Source of the DNA: Terriglobia bacterium
Lineage (GTDB): Bacteria > Acidobacteriota > Terriglobia > UBA7540
Length of the DNA: 64,000 bases
Direction of reading: 5' to 3'
NCBI GenBank assembly: GCA_030041095.1
Contig: JASHON010000181.1
Span: 40,631-104,630 of the forward strand
Shown: one piece after another, positions 49,511-58,318 of the stretch
Layout of the letters: the number at the start of each line of letters is the position of its first letter
Position numbering within the stretch: the first letter of the stretch is position 1
The notes under the pieces: model-generated
Told to the model about the DNA's origin: nothing
The model's database searches: none
What the model saw: only the letters and a program-made list of their open reading frames with translations
Program-made: the position numbers and the translations under genes

Positions 49511-49936
49511 TTATTGCGCGGCAAGCGCCTTTGGAATCAAACCAATCTTATCGATTTCAGCGCCGTGGGCGATATCAATCACCTGCGCCACTACCGCAAA
49601 GGGCAAGTTCGGATCGCCCTGCACAAACATTACCCGCTCGTTGCGCGTCTTGAAAATGTCGGTCAAGCGGGTCGATAGGTCGTCAATGCTGACCGGCGTC
49701 TGATTGATCGCCACCTGCTGCTGCGCGTTGATCGTCACTACGACTAAGCGGTTAAGAACGGCCTGATTCTGCTGCTTGTTCTTATTCGGCTGCGGAATCA
49801 AAGTGCTCAAGCCGTGTGGGGTCCGCGGAACAATCACCATGAAAATAATCAACAGAACCAGCAGCACGTCGATGAGCGGAGTGATGTTGATATCACTCAT
49901 CGGTCCGCCCTTCTTGCCGCCAACATCCATTGCCAT
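49511..49936 (-). CDS. exbD: ExbD/TolR-family protein
   Basis: The 141-residue protein has the cytoplasmic start MAMDVGGKKGGPMSDINITP. The single membrane helix LIDVLLVLLIIFMVIVP includes the conserved Asp in TPLIDV that carries protons with ExbB. The periplasmic domain follows (QVAINQTPVSIDDLSTRL). It is the second of two ExbD genes in this operon, 194 bases after the first. The two may form mixed complexes or serve different TonB or Tol functions. The gene lies between the other ExbD and the TPR lipoprotein. Confidence 0.93.
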   Translation of the reverse strand: MAMDVGGKKGGPMSDINITPLIDVLLVLLIIFMVIVPRTPHGLSTLIPQPNKNKQQNQAVLNRLVVVTINAQQQVAINQTPVSIDDLSTRLTDIFKTRNERVMFVQGDPNLPFAVVAQVIDIAHGAEIDKIGLIPKALAAQ

Positions 49937-50130
49937 GTGAGCACCTCCGTGCGTTCGCTGCTACCTGCCCGGGCCAGCCCCGCGCCCGAACAAACAACAG
50001 GAGCAAATGGTCCAAGCCTCTACCGTACCGATCGCGCAGCTAAGCCGCACAGTAAATAACCTCGCTCCCCTCTGCCCAAGGAAGCGTGGGGAGCCAGTGA
50101 TGTGAGGGGGACTAGCCGTGCCGCGTTCCC

Positions 50131-50586
50131 CTACGGCGTTGCCGTTGCGGTGGGCGGTATCTCCGGCGGCGTCTTCTGAACCTGCTCCGTGAGGAAAGCC
50201 ATATCCTGCACGTTCGCCGCCCGCAGACGCTGGACAACATCGAGGATCACGCCGTACTTGGCCCGAACATCAGACTTAAGATATACCGTCTTATCCAGGT
50301 TGTGGCTGAGCTTGGCCACCACTTTGCTCGCAACGTCGTTCATACTGATCAGATCTTTGCTCAGGTAAATTTTCCCGTCCCGGGTGACGGTGATAACCGC
50401 GGCATCTGACTTGTTCGCATCATTCATCACCGAGGCGTTCTGCGACTGATACTGCGCCACGCTGATGTCGTTCTGCAGGAGCGGCGTAATCACCATGAAA
50501 ATGATCAGCAGCACCAGCATCACGTCGCACATCGGCGTCACGTTAATGGCAGAGACTTCCTGCGGCGATTTCCCTTTGAGTGGCAT
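50131..50586 (-). CDS. exbD: ExbD/TolR-family protein
   Basis: The 151-residue protein shares the ExbD plan: MPLKGKSPQEVSAINVTPMC, then the helix DVMLVLLIIFMVITPLL with the conserved Asp. A periplasmic domain with YLKSDVRAKYGVILDVVQRL follows. A short Pro/Thr tail ends the protein (PPEIPPTATATP). Its start overlaps the exbB stop (TAATG), so it is translationally coupled to exbB and is the likely main partner of that motor protein. Confidence 0.93.
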   Translation of the reverse strand: MPLKGKSPQEVSAINVTPMCDVMLVLLIIFMVITPLLQNDISVAQYQSQNASVMNDANKSDAAVITVTRDGKIYLSKDLISMNDVASKVVAKLSHNLDKTVYLKSDVRAKYGVILDVVQRLRAANVQDMAFLTEQVQKTPPEIPPTATATP

Positions 50587-51326
50587 TACTTTCTCCGTCC
50601 GGATCTTTTCAAGAAGTAGTCAACCAGCTCCGATGCGGAATTGTCCATCTCCACATCGAACGCTTCCAGCTTGCCGCTGAAATAGTTATAGACCCAGACC
50701 GACGGAACGGCCACGAGCAGGCCCATCGCGGTCGTAACGAGCGCTTCGGCGATACCGCCGGCGACGGCGGCGATACCCGTCATCTGTGCCGCACTCATTC
50801 CCACGAAAGCGTCGATGATGCCGAGCACCGTTCCGAACAGTCCCACAAAGGGTGCCGTTGCGCCCACGGTTGCCAGCACGGAGACTCCACGCTTAAGCTC
50901 AGCGTGGACGATGGCCGAAGCCCGGTCGAGCGCCCGCTTCGATGCCTCGATCTCATCTCCTGAGATTTCCGCGGAGCTTTGATGTGCCTGAAATTCCTGC
51001 AGGCCCGCCGTAACCACCTTCGCGAGGTGGCTGCGCTTGTTCTGCTCTGCGATGGCAATGGCCTCGTCAATCTTGCCTTCCTTGAGCGCGCCGGCGACGG
51101 CAGGCGCGAATAACCTGGATTGTTTCCGGGCCGCCTGGTAAGCCAGATACCGGTCAATCATGACTGCGACCGCAATCGCAAACATCAAGAAGAGAATGAT
51201 CACCACGGTTTGCGCCGGCCACTTCATGTGGTGCCACATCCCCAAAAACGTAAAGTTAAATCCGCCGCCGCCCCCTCCTCCTTCTTGCAAAAGGAACATA
51301 CCCAGCAAAAGCTTTGCGCCGATCAT
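50586..51326 (-). CDS. exbB: ExbB/TolQ/MotA-type proton channel protein
   Basis: The 246-residue protein has three membrane helices: one at about residues 38-57 (TVVIILFLMFAIAVAVMIDR), and two later that contain GATAPFVGLFGTVLGIIDAF and GIAEALVTTAMGLLVAVPSV, the MotA/TolQ/ExbB signature. The extreme N-terminus is Gly-rich (EGGGGGGGFNFTF). With ExbD it forms the proton-driven motor that energises TonB. It overlaps exbD by one base and sits 75 bases downstream of tonB. Confidence 0.93.
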   Translation of the reverse strand: MIGAKLLLGMFLLQEGGGGGGGFNFTFLGMWHHMKWPAQTVVIILFLMFAIAVAVMIDRYLAYQAARKQSRLFAPAVAGALKEGKIDEAIAIAEQNKRSHLAKVVTAGLQEFQAHQSSAEISGDEIEASKRALDRASAIVHAELKRGVSVLATVGATAPFVGLFGTVLGIIDAFVGMSAAQMTGIAAVAGGIAEALVTTAMGLLVAVPSVWVYNYFSGKLEAFDVEMDNSASELVDYFLKRSGRRK

Positions 51327-51401
51327 GGTCTCTTTATCCTCCTGGTTCGGGTTATCCGAAATTCGTTGATAGCTGATCGCCCAGCCGGGCGACCGCTCTG
51401 C

Positions 51402-52421
51402 TTACTCAGAAAGCGTGAACTGCACGTCAATTTCGGTGGCCACTTGCACCGGAATGCCGTTCAAAAGCGTTGGTTCGTACCGCCATTGCCTCACGGCCTC
51501 CATGGCAGCATTGGCCAGCATGGGGCTTCCACTGACCACGTGAAGGTCTGCTATGGTGCCGTCCTTGGCGATCAGGGCCTGAAGTACGACCGTGCCCTGG
51601 ATGCGCGCCATCTTAGCGATGGGCGGATACTGAGGGTCCGGATGGTAGATCGCCTTAGCGGCTTCCACATCTCCGCCAACTCTGATCACCTTTGGAACCA
51701 CGGCCTTCGGTGGAGGCGGCGGTGGCGGAGCCAGGTTACTCAGCATGCTGCCCATCACTCCGCTCGCTGAGCCCCCGGGCACACCCCCCGGAACTCCCCC
51801 TGACACGCCCACGTAATTCGGCCTGGCGCTGTCTTTGATTCTCACGATCTTCTTTGGGATCACCGTGGGCGCTTTCAACAACTGCGAAAGCGAAACCTGG
51901 TGGACGACGATCTTGGGCGCAGCCGGCGGCGGAGGAGCCGGCGGCGGTGGCGGCGGCGGTGCAGCCAGGAACGAAACAAGCGATGCCGTAGGCAGCGCCT
52001 GCGTCTTAATCAGCGGAATCAGGATCGCAATGCCCACAATGATCCCTTCGAGCAGGAAGGCGAACGGCATCGACCCACGCGTGTATTGCTTGGTCCGCCT
52101 AATGGACCAGAACAAGTAAATTAAGAACCCCAGCAAGCTCAGAATGATGGTAATGATGAGCCACAACGTCGTGCTGAAGTTCCACCGCTTCGAGTCAACG
52201 TAAACGTAGCAGAGAATGATCGTTTCAACAAACGGGAAGCCAAACCCGAACACGATCGATTGGAACACAAGCGCTCCGTGAGTCGGGGGTTGGCCAATAA
52301 GGAGTGAGAGAAAGTAGTACCACAGGAAATAACCGGCCACTCCGAGAACGATGGCGATGAGCCAATGGATCCCGCTAAGGACCGGCCTGCGTTCACCTTC
52401 AGTCAACGTTTGTTCAAACAT
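51402..52421 (-). CDS. tonB: TonB-family energy transducer with multi-helix N-terminus
   Basis: The 339-residue protein ends with a clear TonB C-terminal domain: YPPIAKMARIQGTVVLQALI, then VVSGSPMLANAAMEAVRQWR, YEPTLLNGIPV and the last strand VDVQ-type TEIDVQFTLSE. A Pro-rich linker precedes it (FLAAPPPPPPPAPPPPAAP and LAPPPPPPPKAVVP). The N-terminal half is unusual: about four hydrophobic segments (around residues 20-42, 55-72, 85-107 and 118-142) instead of the single anchor of E. coli TonB. It heads the exbB-exbD-exbD-TPR operon. Confidence 0.88.
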   Translation of the reverse strand: MFEQTLTEGERRPVLSGIHWLIAIVLGVAGYFLWYYFLSLLIGQPPTHGALVFQSIVFGFGFPFVETIILCYVYVDSKRWNFSTTLWLIITIILSLLGFLIYLFWSIRRTKQYTRGSMPFAFLLEGIIVGIAILIPLIKTQALPTASLVSFLAAPPPPPPPAPPPPAAPKIVVHQVSLSQLLKAPTVIPKKIVRIKDSARPNYVGVSGGVPGGVPGGSASGVMGSMLSNLAPPPPPPPKAVVPKVIRVGGDVEAAKAIYHPDPQYPPIAKMARIQGTVVLQALIAKDGTIADLHVVSGSPMLANAAMEAVRQWRYEPTLLNGIPVQVATEIDVQFTLSE

Positions 52422-52547
52422 ACGCTATGCCTCCAGCCATAATGACGCGCCTTTCCGCGCCTCGTAGCTCGAGCTGATGGGTCCCCTTCGGCGAACGATA
52501 TCAGGGGGCAGACAGTATACTATAAAGCGGCTGCAGAGTAACTCCCT

Positions 52548-53810
52548 TCATCTTCGGGCTCCCGCCGCCTCGCGCCCGCGCGTCTTCGCCCGGCCGCTCG
52601 CCGCCGAGGCCTTCGCCGCCAGCTTGCCTCCGCCGGCCATCTGCCTTCGCGCGTGCGCCTCCCACACCAAAACAAGGGGGCTCGCGATCGCAAAGGAGGA
52701 ATACGTGCCAATAATCACGCCCACCAGCAAAACCAGCGAGAATCCCCGCAGCACCTGTCCGCCAAATAAGTACAACGAGGCCACCGCAAGGAACGTCAGC
52801 CCTGAAGTCAAAATCGTCCGGCTCAGCACCTGGTTAATGCTCCGGTTGATCAGGTCCCGGAAGTTCTCGCGACGGTTCAGGTGCATGTTCTCCCGGATGC
52901 GGTCAAAGGTGACAATCGTATCGTTCATCGAATAGCCAATCAGCGTCAGAAAGGCCGCAATCACCGTCAGCGACATGCTCTTGTCGAGCAGCGAGAAGAT
53001 GCCGAGCGTGATTAAAACGTCGTGAAACGTCGCAATGACGGCAGCAACGCCGAAGATCAACTCGAACCGGAACCAGACGTAAACGAGCATCGCGCCCAGC
53101 CCCGCCAGCACCACATAAAGCGCCTGGTCCCGCAGCTTGGCGCCCACCTGAGGTCCCACGATTTCCGTATTGAGGACGGAGAAGCCGGATAGATAGAAAC
53201 TTTTCCGGAGCGCCGAGATAACCGAAGGCGTCGCGCCGCTGACCGCCGCGAGTTGTTGCCAGCTTCCAATCACGCCCGTGCGCGGCGGCTCCGTGCGAAA
53301 TCGAACGATCGCAGCGGCCAAAGAATTATAGGTGTCTGACGCGGTCCCTGCGCCCTTCACCGCCAGGCCCAGAGGGTCATCACTCATCAAGTGCGCCGCA
53401 ATTTGTGGAGCGTTGGCCGTATCAAAATCAGCCCTGCCACCCGCGCTCTTTCCGTAGAGCTTGTTCAGCGCATCGACAATATCAGACCTGCCTTTATCCA
53501 AGGCGCTGTAACGCGCGGTGCTTTGCAGATCGAGGCTCACGATGAACTCGTGTTCCGAGCTCGGACCATACGTCTGGAACTTAAAGCTCGTCAGGCCTTC
53601 CTGGTTCAGCGCGTGCCGGATCGCATCCAGGTTCGGCGCCTGCGCGAACTTTACATAAACCATCGTCCCGCCCCGGAAATCCACGCCGTAACTCAAACCT
53701 CGCCGAACGATGATGGAAATCATGCCTACCACCAGCAGAATGATGGAAAGCGTGATGAAGTACTTGTTCTTCCCCATCCAGTCGATTTGGGGATTATGGA
53801 AAAACTCCAT
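52548..53810 (-). CDS. secF: Protein translocase subunit SecF
   Basis: The 420-residue SecF drives late steps of Sec export using the proton gradient. It has the N-terminal IDWMGKNKYFITLSIILLVV helix, then GLSYGVDFRGGTMVYVKF, a periplasmic domain, and five membrane helices with FHDVLITLGIFSLL, AAFLTLIGYSMNDTIVTFDR and TSGLTFLAVASLYLFGG. The periplasmic domain contains a longer insertion than usual (about residues 110-200). The C-terminus is basic and Ala-rich. secD lies 172 bases upstream on the same strand. Confidence 0.95.
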   Translation of the reverse strand: MEFFHNPQIDWMGKNKYFITLSIILLVVGMISIIVRRGLSYGVDFRGGTMVYVKFAQAPNLDAIRHALNQEGLTSFKFQTYGPSSEHEFIVSLDLQSTARYSALDKGRSDIVDALNKLYGKSAGGRADFDTANAPQIAAHLMSDDPLGLAVKGAGTASDTYNSLAAAIVRFRTEPPRTGVIGSWQQLAAVSGATPSVISALRKSFYLSGFSVLNTEIVGPQVGAKLRDQALYVVLAGLGAMLVYVWFRFELIFGVAAVIATFHDVLITLGIFSLLDKSMSLTVIAAFLTLIGYSMNDTIVTFDRIRENMHLNRRENFRDLINRSINQVLSRTILTSGLTFLAVASLYLFGGQVLRGFSLVLLVGVIIGTYSSFAIASPLVLVWEAHARRQMAGGGKLAAKASAASGRAKTRGREAAGARR

Positions 53811-53982
53811 TCTTGGCTTGCCTCGCTCCTACAGTATGGGTAGACACCGGACGGGGCCGGGAAGTTCCCCGTTCCAAATGCCAGCTTCAAGCTATCCGGT
53901 TTCGGGGCCTCTCGCTTTGCCCAAGCCTACACCCAGGCAGCGAAACCGCCGCCTGGGTCCCCGAAACCATGCGTGACCCGGG

Positions 53983-55581
53983 CTAAACGCTCAGCGCGGC
54001 CCCCCGCTCGCGACGGGTCAGCACGTAATCAAAAATCACTCGCGACACGAAAATCGACGTGAACAGGTTCGCCACCAGGCCGATGGTCAAGGTCACCGCA
54101 AAGCCGCGCACCGGCCCCGTGCCGAAGGTAAAAAGAATCGCCGCTGCGGCGACCGTCGTCACGTGCGTATCCAGAATCGTCTTGAAGGCGTGCTCAAACC
54201 CGCCCGCCACTGCCGCCGGCGGCGCCTTTCCGGCGCGCAGCTCCTCGCGGATTCGTTCAAACACAAGCACGTTCGAATCCACGCCCATGCCGACGGTCAG
54301 AATCACGCCCGCAATTCCCGGAAGTGTGAATGCGCCCTGGAAATACGCCATGGCGGCAACCAGGATGATGAGGTTCAAAATCAGCGCTACATCGGCGTTC
54401 ACTCCTGCCCCTTTGTAATAAATCAGCATGAAAGCAAGAATGGCCACAAAACCAATGATGCAGGCTTCCACGCCGTGGTGGATGGAATCTACGCCCAACG
54501 ATGCGCCAATCACCCGATCCTGAAGGTATGAAATGGATGCCGGAAGCGCGCCGGAATTGAGCAGAAGGGCTAAATTGGAGGCCGACTGCGGAGTAAAGTT
54601 CCCGCCCTGGATGGTCCCGTTTTCACCAATCCGGTTTTGAATCACTGGCGCGGACTGAACTTGATTGTCCAGGACGATAGCCAGTTCTTTCCCGATATTC
54701 TGCTGCGTGATTTCAGCAAAACGCGCCCCGCCGGAGCGCGTCAGCGTGAATGTGACATCCGGTCTGCCGTTCTCGTCCTGGGATGGCTGCGCGCCGTTCG
54801 GCTTCAGATCGCGCCCGGTGATCACGGCAATGCTGTCTACAAGATACCAAACCTGGCTGCCCGAATTGTTGACCTCCGGCAGCAACTCCGTATCGGGCGG
54901 CAAGACGCCGTTAAAAGACGCCAGCGCCGCCTCCCGGCTGTCGTAGGGACCGCCGCGAACGAGCATCCACTGCAGCATGCCCACTTTCTTGATGATGTTC
55001 CTCACATGGGTGGGATCGGTCACGGAGGGCAATTCGACAACCAAGTCGTAGCTACCCTGGCCACCATAGTCTGCAATCTCCGACCCGGCGACACCCAGTG
55101 CGTTGACGCGGCGGTCAATGGTTTGTCGCGCTTCCGTATAGGCGTCGTTTTCAATGCTAGCTTGCGAGCTGACTTTCATCGCCAGCACCCGCGCGTCCGG
55201 ATTGCCCGGAGCCGGCTGCAGAATGTAATCGCTAAACTGGTTCTGCACCAGGTCCGCCACCCGGTCCCAATCGTTCGCAGGAACAGCTTTCAGCAGGATA
55301 TGCGTTGGATCGGTCTTCTGCACAGAGCCGGGAATGTTGCGCCGGGTAAGAGCGTCCTGAAACTCTCGCACGGCAACGTCGGAAGCTGCGTTGACCGCAT
55401 CTTCAACGTGAACGTGCAGGATCAGATAGGTTCCGCCGCTCAAATCAAGTCCCAGCAGGATGCGCTTGTGGACGTTGCTTTCCAGTTGGCCGATGTTCTT
55501 GGGAAGACCGATAATTCCAACGACGCAGACGAGGACCACAACCACAATTAAGATTGAGCGGCTCCGTATTTTCCTTTCCAT
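53983..55581 (-). CDS. secD: Protein translocase subunit SecD
   Basis: The 532-residue SecD partners SecF. It shows the first membrane helix (ILIVVVVLVCVVGIIGLP), RILLGLDLSGGTYLILHVHV, periplasmic P1 and head domains with RQTIDRRVNALGVAGSEI, and RSGGARFAEITQQNIGKELA. The C-terminal five helices contain FTLPGIAGVILTVGMGVDSN, VLVFERIREELRAGK and the final region FTFGTGPVRGFAVTLTIGLV. It begins nine bases after the yajC stop and is followed by secF. All parts seem intact. Confidence 0.96.
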   Translation of the reverse strand: MERKIRSRSILIVVVVLVCVVGIIGLPKNIGQLESNVHKRILLGLDLSGGTYLILHVHVEDAVNAASDVAVREFQDALTRRNIPGSVQKTDPTHILLKAVPANDWDRVADLVQNQFSDYILQPAPGNPDARVLAMKVSSQASIENDAYTEARQTIDRRVNALGVAGSEIADYGGQGSYDLVVELPSVTDPTHVRNIIKKVGMLQWMLVRGGPYDSREAALASFNGVLPPDTELLPEVNNSGSQVWYLVDSIAVITGRDLKPNGAQPSQDENGRPDVTFTLTRSGGARFAEITQQNIGKELAIVLDNQVQSAPVIQNRIGENGTIQGGNFTPQSASNLALLLNSGALPASISYLQDRVIGASLGVDSIHHGVEACIIGFVAILAFMLIYYKGAGVNADVALILNLIILVAAMAYFQGAFTLPGIAGVILTVGMGVDSNVLVFERIREELRAGKAPPAAVAGGFEHAFKTILDTHVTTVAAAAILFTFGTGPVRGFAVTLTIGLVANLFTSIFVSRVIFDYVLTRRERGAALSV

Positions 55582-55590
55582 GGCTGACTT

Positions 55591-55998
55591 CTACTTTCTT
55601 CCCTTGGCCACCGTCTGCGGCTCCTGCTCGGCCCCTTCCACGGACTTTTTATTATCGCTGCTCTTATCGCCCGAGCCCTGATCCGCCTTCTGGGGTCCCG
55701 CAATCGCCGTGCGCAGGACTTCAACTTTCACCTGCCCGTTAATCTGTAAGTGAACCGTGTTATTTCCGAAGCCTGCAATGGTTCCGAGAAGTCCCCCGGT
55801 GGTTACCACGCGGTCGCCGGTCTTCAGGGCGGAGAGCATTTCCTGGGTCTTGTGCCGCTGGCTCGATTGAGGGCGGATGATCAACACGTACCAGATCAGG
55901 ACGAGCGCGCCCAGCAGAAGCAAGAAGCTGAAACCGCTTCCTCCGTTAGACGAGCCGGCAGCGAATAGTAAAACTGGAAGCTTTATGGAACCTACCAC
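55591..55998 (-). CDS. yajC: Preprotein translocase accessory subunit YajC
   Basis: YajC binds SecDF. The likely start is GTG at 55998 (VVGSIKLPVLLFAAG), giving 135 residues; an open GTG at 56043 is an alternative. SFLLLLGALVLIWYVLIIRP is the membrane helix, followed by MLSALKTGDRVVTTGGLLGT, the conserved YajC motif, and VEVLRTAIAG. The C-terminal tail is charged and low-complexity. The order tgt-yajC-secD-secF is conserved in many bacteria. Confidence 0.93.
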   Translation of the reverse strand: MVGSIKLPVLLFAAGSSNGGSGFSFLLLLGALVLIWYVLIIRPQSSQRHKTQEMLSALKTGDRVVTTGGLLGTIAGFGNNTVHLQINGQVKVEVLRTAIAGPQKADQGSGDKSSDNKKSVEGAEQEPQTVAKGRK

Positions 55999-56096
55999 GC
56001 AAAAACCCTGGGCGCAAATGTGAAATGGCCGGGCGCTTTCCACCCGAACGATTTCAATTTCCTAGATTTTATCGCAAACTGGGGTCAAGTTGCCAA

Positions 56097-57233
56097 CTAA
56101 ACTTCACCGCGAACGCACGAGAGGAAACTGGCGAAATTTCCCGCGCCGATAGCCTGCCTGATTTTGCGCATGGTGTCAAGGTAAAAATGCAGGTTATGAA
56201 CCGTCGTCAGGATCGGCCCCAGCATCTCGCCGGAAACGAACAAGTGGCGTAAATAGGAACGCGAATAGCGGCGGCAAGTGGGACACGCGCAGCGCTCGTC
56301 GAGCGGCCGGTCGTCGCGCGCATACGGAGCGCTTTTCACTACTAACCGACCCTCGGACGTAAACGCGCAGGCGTTGCGCGCGTTGCGTGTTGGCATCACG
56401 CAATCAAATTGGTCAACCCCTCTCGCCACGCATTCCACCAGATCGCTCGGCGTGCCCACACCCATCAGATAGCGCGGGCTCGTTTCCGGCAGCGCCCGCG
56501 TGGTGATTTCCACCATTTCATAGGTGACCGGCTTCGGCTCGCCCACGGAAAGACCGCCGATTGCATATCCTTCAAATCCGATTTCCTGCATCTCGCGCGC
56601 ACTCTCTTGCCGCAGGAATTTATCGACCCCTCCTTGCACGATGCCGTAAAGCGCTCCGGTCCCCTGCGTGCCTTCTCTACCAAGCGAGCGTTCGTAAAAC
56701 AGCCGCGCCCGCCGCGCCCAGCGTCCCGTCAGCTCCACGCTGCGGCGGGTCGCTTCCGGACTCGCCGGATAAGCAAGACATTCATCGAGGATCATCATGA
56801 TGTCCGCTCCCAAGGCCATTTGGAGCTCCACCGCCTTTTCTGGAGAAAGAAAATGACGCGAGCCATCCAGGTGCGACCGGAAATCGACGCCATCTTCCGT
56901 GACCCGTTGCAGGCTCTTCAAGCTCATGACTTGGAAGCCGCCGCTATCGGTGAGGATCGAGTGGGGCCAGCTCATGAACCGGTGCAACCCTCCGGCCTGT
57001 TGGATCACGTCGCTCCCCGGCCGCAAATATAAGTGGAGGGTGTTGGCAAGAAGGATCTGGGCGCCAAGCTGTTCCAATTGATCCTGCGTTACGCCTTTCA
57101 CCGTCCCGCCGGTCCCGACTGGCATAAACGCGGGCGTCTCGATTTCACCGTGGGGCGTAGTGATCCGTCCCAGGCGCGCAGCCGTCGCAGGGTCACGCGC
57201 TAAGATCTCAAATTTGAAGTGAGGGGTCAGCAA
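56097..57233 (-). CDS. tgt: Queuine tRNA-ribosyltransferase
   Basis: The 378-residue enzyme exchanges G34 for preQ1 in GUN-anticodon tRNAs, so it uses the product of the queF-queC-queE genes at 15-17 kb. The TTG start at 57233 gives LLTPHFKFEILARD; the other candidate is the adjacent CTG. Motifs: TPAFMPVGTGGTVKGVTQDQ, ILTDSGGFQVMSL with the catalytic Asp, GYAIGGLSVGEPKPVTYEMV, FDCVMPTRNARNACAFTSEG and the zinc ligands CACPTCRRYSRSYLRHL. It is followed by yajC. Confidence 0.95.
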   Translation of the reverse strand: MLTPHFKFEILARDPATAARLGRITTPHGEIETPAFMPVGTGGTVKGVTQDQLEQLGAQILLANTLHLYLRPGSDVIQQAGGLHRFMSWPHSILTDSGGFQVMSLKSLQRVTEDGVDFRSHLDGSRHFLSPEKAVELQMALGADIMMILDECLAYPASPEATRRSVELTGRWARRARLFYERSLGREGTQGTGALYGIVQGGVDKFLRQESAREMQEIGFEGYAIGGLSVGEPKPVTYEMVEITTRALPETSPRYLMGVGTPSDLVECVARGVDQFDCVMPTRNARNACAFTSEGRLVVKSAPYARDDRPLDERCACPTCRRYSRSYLRHLFVSGEMLGPILTTVHNLHFYLDTMRKIRQAIGAGNFASFLSCVRGEV

Positions 57234-57300
57234 TTAGGAATCAGAAAATCAGGAATCAGAGCTCAGAAACCAGCTATCAGAGAAGCCAGCAATCAACGAT
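57227..57300. repeat. AATCAG-type degenerate tandem repeat
   Basis: Immediately upstream of tgt there are many short near-copies of AATCAG (for example AATCAGAAAATCAGGAATCAG). The same kind of text occurs at 16150-16200. The repeat abuts, and just overlaps, the start of tgt. Confidence 0.5.
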
Positions 57301-57439
57301 TGATTATCGCCCTCCGGAAAGCGGCAGACAAGGTTCAGTTTTCTTGCCGGCGAGCGCGCCACACGGAAAACGTTCAGCAGCATGATATCAGTTGGTCATG
57401 TCGCTTCGCGACACCCACGAAGCGATGAAAGCGTTTGGG

Positions 57440-57468
57440 GTAGGGGCGGGTTTCAAACCCGCCCCTAC
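57440..57468. repeat. Perfect 29-base palindrome
   Basis: GTAGGGGCGGGTTT is followed by one central C and its exact reverse complement. It lies in the 312-base spacer between YIP1 and tgt, downstream of YIP1. It could act as a hairpin in RNA, or be a dispersed repeat. There is no uridine tract on the minus strand, so a terminator is not certain. Confidence 0.85.
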
Positions 57469-57545
57469 TCAATTTTCAAGACAGGTCGCCGATCCCCGAT
57501 GACGGATTGCTGATCGCGGAAAGGTGAGGCCTGATCGCTGCTCTC

Positions 57546-58295
57546 TTAGATCGCCGCCAGGCCCATCTTGATGAGCACCCAAAGCGCCCAGAGAACAATG
57601 AAACAAAGGAATACCGCTTTCGGGCTCACCTTGCGCCCGACGGCTTCTGAAAAGCCCATTCCGAGCAGCGCCAGAGTCCACAAGGAGAGGATATCCAAGG
57701 AAGTTGCCCCGCTATAAAGCGGACGCGAGACAGATTGGGGTGAGAGGAAAAACCCAAAATTCGTGGGAGCAGGGTTGGCCGGATTGAATGCGCTCGGGTC
57801 GCCGAACAGCGCTACTGCGATGGCCAGCACCACCCCGAGCAGGTTTGGCATGAAGCTGTAAGCAGCCACCGAGTAAGCGGTTTTGAACTTAAGCGGCTGG
57901 CCGAAAATCGCTTTCATAATGGCTATTCCCAGTAACGCCAGGATCAGAAAGACGAGAAAGGGTACCACGACCGATCCCACAGGAAGGGAGATGGCGGAAA
58001 TCTTTTCGGTCATTCGGAGCGCCTGCTCCTTCTGCGCCGCGCTCATACCGTTTGCGCGCCCGCTCAACGCCAGTTGGAGGCTCGCGATTCGCGCGACGCC
58101 GACGTTGCGAATGATTGCCAGCCAGGCGGCCAAATTCGCCACAATGAACAGAACAAGAGGTGGCCAGAAGCCGGGCTTGGCGGCAATCGAACGAAAAGTC
58201 CACGACGGCGAAAAAAATATCCCTCCGAGTCGTTGCGCCACCCCCATGCCCGCGGCGCTTCCCGCGCCCGGCTCAACCGTTTCATCATTGGCCAT
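57546..58295 (-). CDS. YIP1-family integral membrane protein
   Basis: The 249-residue protein matches the YIP1 membrane family. A soluble start with GMGVAQRLGGIFFSPSWTFR (the conserved F-x-P motif) is followed by about five hydrophobic helices: PLVLFIVANLAAWLAIIRNV, VVPFLVFLILALLGIAIMKA, AAYSFMPNLLGVVLAIAVAL, LDILSLWTLALLGMGFSEAV and AVFLCFIVLWALWVLIKMGL. The conserved PxxL in SFMPNLLG is present. The function in bacteria is unknown. It lies 23 bases downstream of the RodZ-like gene, in the same direction. Confidence 0.85.
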   Translation of the reverse strand: MANDETVEPGAGSAAGMGVAQRLGGIFFSPSWTFRSIAAKPGFWPPLVLFIVANLAAWLAIIRNVGVARIASLQLALSGRANGMSAAQKEQALRMTEKISAISLPVGSVVVPFLVFLILALLGIAIMKAIFGQPLKFKTAYSVAAYSFMPNLLGVVLAIAVALFGDPSAFNPANPAPTNFGFFLSPQSVSRPLYSGATSLDILSLWTLALLGMGFSEAVGRKVSPKAVFLCFIVLWALWVLIKMGLAAI

Positions 58296-58318
58296 GTAGT
58301 AGGCTCCCTGTATTGTCT

